From: Rhodoferax sp.
GTDB taxonomy: Bacteria; Pseudomonadota; Gammaproteobacteria; Burkholderiales; Burkholderiaceae
DNA: 5,158 bases
Direction of reading: 5' to 3'
Assembly: GCA_020048295.1 (NCBI GenBank)
Contig: JAIFMT010000041.1
Location: forward strand, 1-5,158
The position numbers and the translations under genes were made by a program. The notes beneath the pieces are model-generated. The model did not search any database. It worked only from the letters and a program-made list of their open reading frames with translations, and was not told where the DNA came from. This document shows, in pieces, positions 5,117-5,158 of this stretch (the first letter of the stretch is position 1; each line of letters starts with the position of its first letter).

Positions 5117-5158
5117 TCAGGCATTGAGCTCCAGCGCGGCGAGCTGGGTGGCGGCTTC
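5117..5158 (-). CDS. prfA: Peptide chain release factor 1, C-terminal end only
   Basis: Thirteen in-frame codons followed by TGA at 5117-5119 encode EAATQLAALELNA. RF1 proteins typically end in a helix of the form QAxQLAAL followed by a few residues (the E. coli protein ends near ADQLAAL), and this fragment fits. RF1 reads UAA and UAG at the ribosome and is the substrate of PrmC, encoded next on the same strand. The functional PxT and GGQ motifs lie outside the window, so the call rests on the tail and on gene order. The 106-bp gap to prmC is longer than in tight operons because of the repeat-like element. Confidence 0.75.
   Translation of the reverse strand, partial: EAATQLAALELNA

Overview
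The window is most likely chromosomal DNA of a betaproteobacterium of the order Burkholderiales, probably Comamonadaceae (Rhodoferax/Polaromonas/Acidovorax-like). Three things point there: the prfA-prmC-(slyX)-monothiol glutaredoxin order, a high-GC coding style, and an intergenic element before prmC that resembles a dispersed repeat I remember from Comamonadaceae genomes. The family assignment is inference from memory, not a search result. Every supported gene lies on the minus strand, so transcription runs from high to low coordinates.

In order of transcription: the last 13 codons of prfA (peptide chain release factor 1); a 106-bp gap holding the repeat-like element; prmC (methyltransferase for the release-factor GGQ glutamine); slyX (small coiled-coil protein, 34 bp after prmC); a 137-bp gap with a strong bulged hairpin; and a CGFS monothiol glutaredoxin (grxD/Grx4 type). 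These form a plausible translation-termination and Fe-S housekeeping cluster. A 357-bp non-coding region follows, rich in inverted and direct repeats. Then comes a 535-residue acidic protein made almost wholly of three 171-residue tandem repeats. After a 243-bp gap with terminator-like hairpins comes icd (NADP-dependent isocitrate dehydrogenase), which runs off the left edge about 18-20 residues short of its end.

The housekeeping genes look intact and ordinary. The accessory part is the tandem-repeat gene with its long upstream region. Each repeat carries a degenerate EF-hand/dockerin-like loop, a GDDED acidic patch and an NEDGxxN loop, which suggests divalent-cation (perhaps calcium) binding. 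No signal peptide, enzyme domain or classical RTX nonapeptide is visible. Its repeats share a 177-bp block that is identical in protein but differs at 10 silent positions. Two repeat arms and several GTTAC-core motifs lie upstream and may be regulatory. No RNA gene, CRISPR array, insertion sequence or replication origin is visible.
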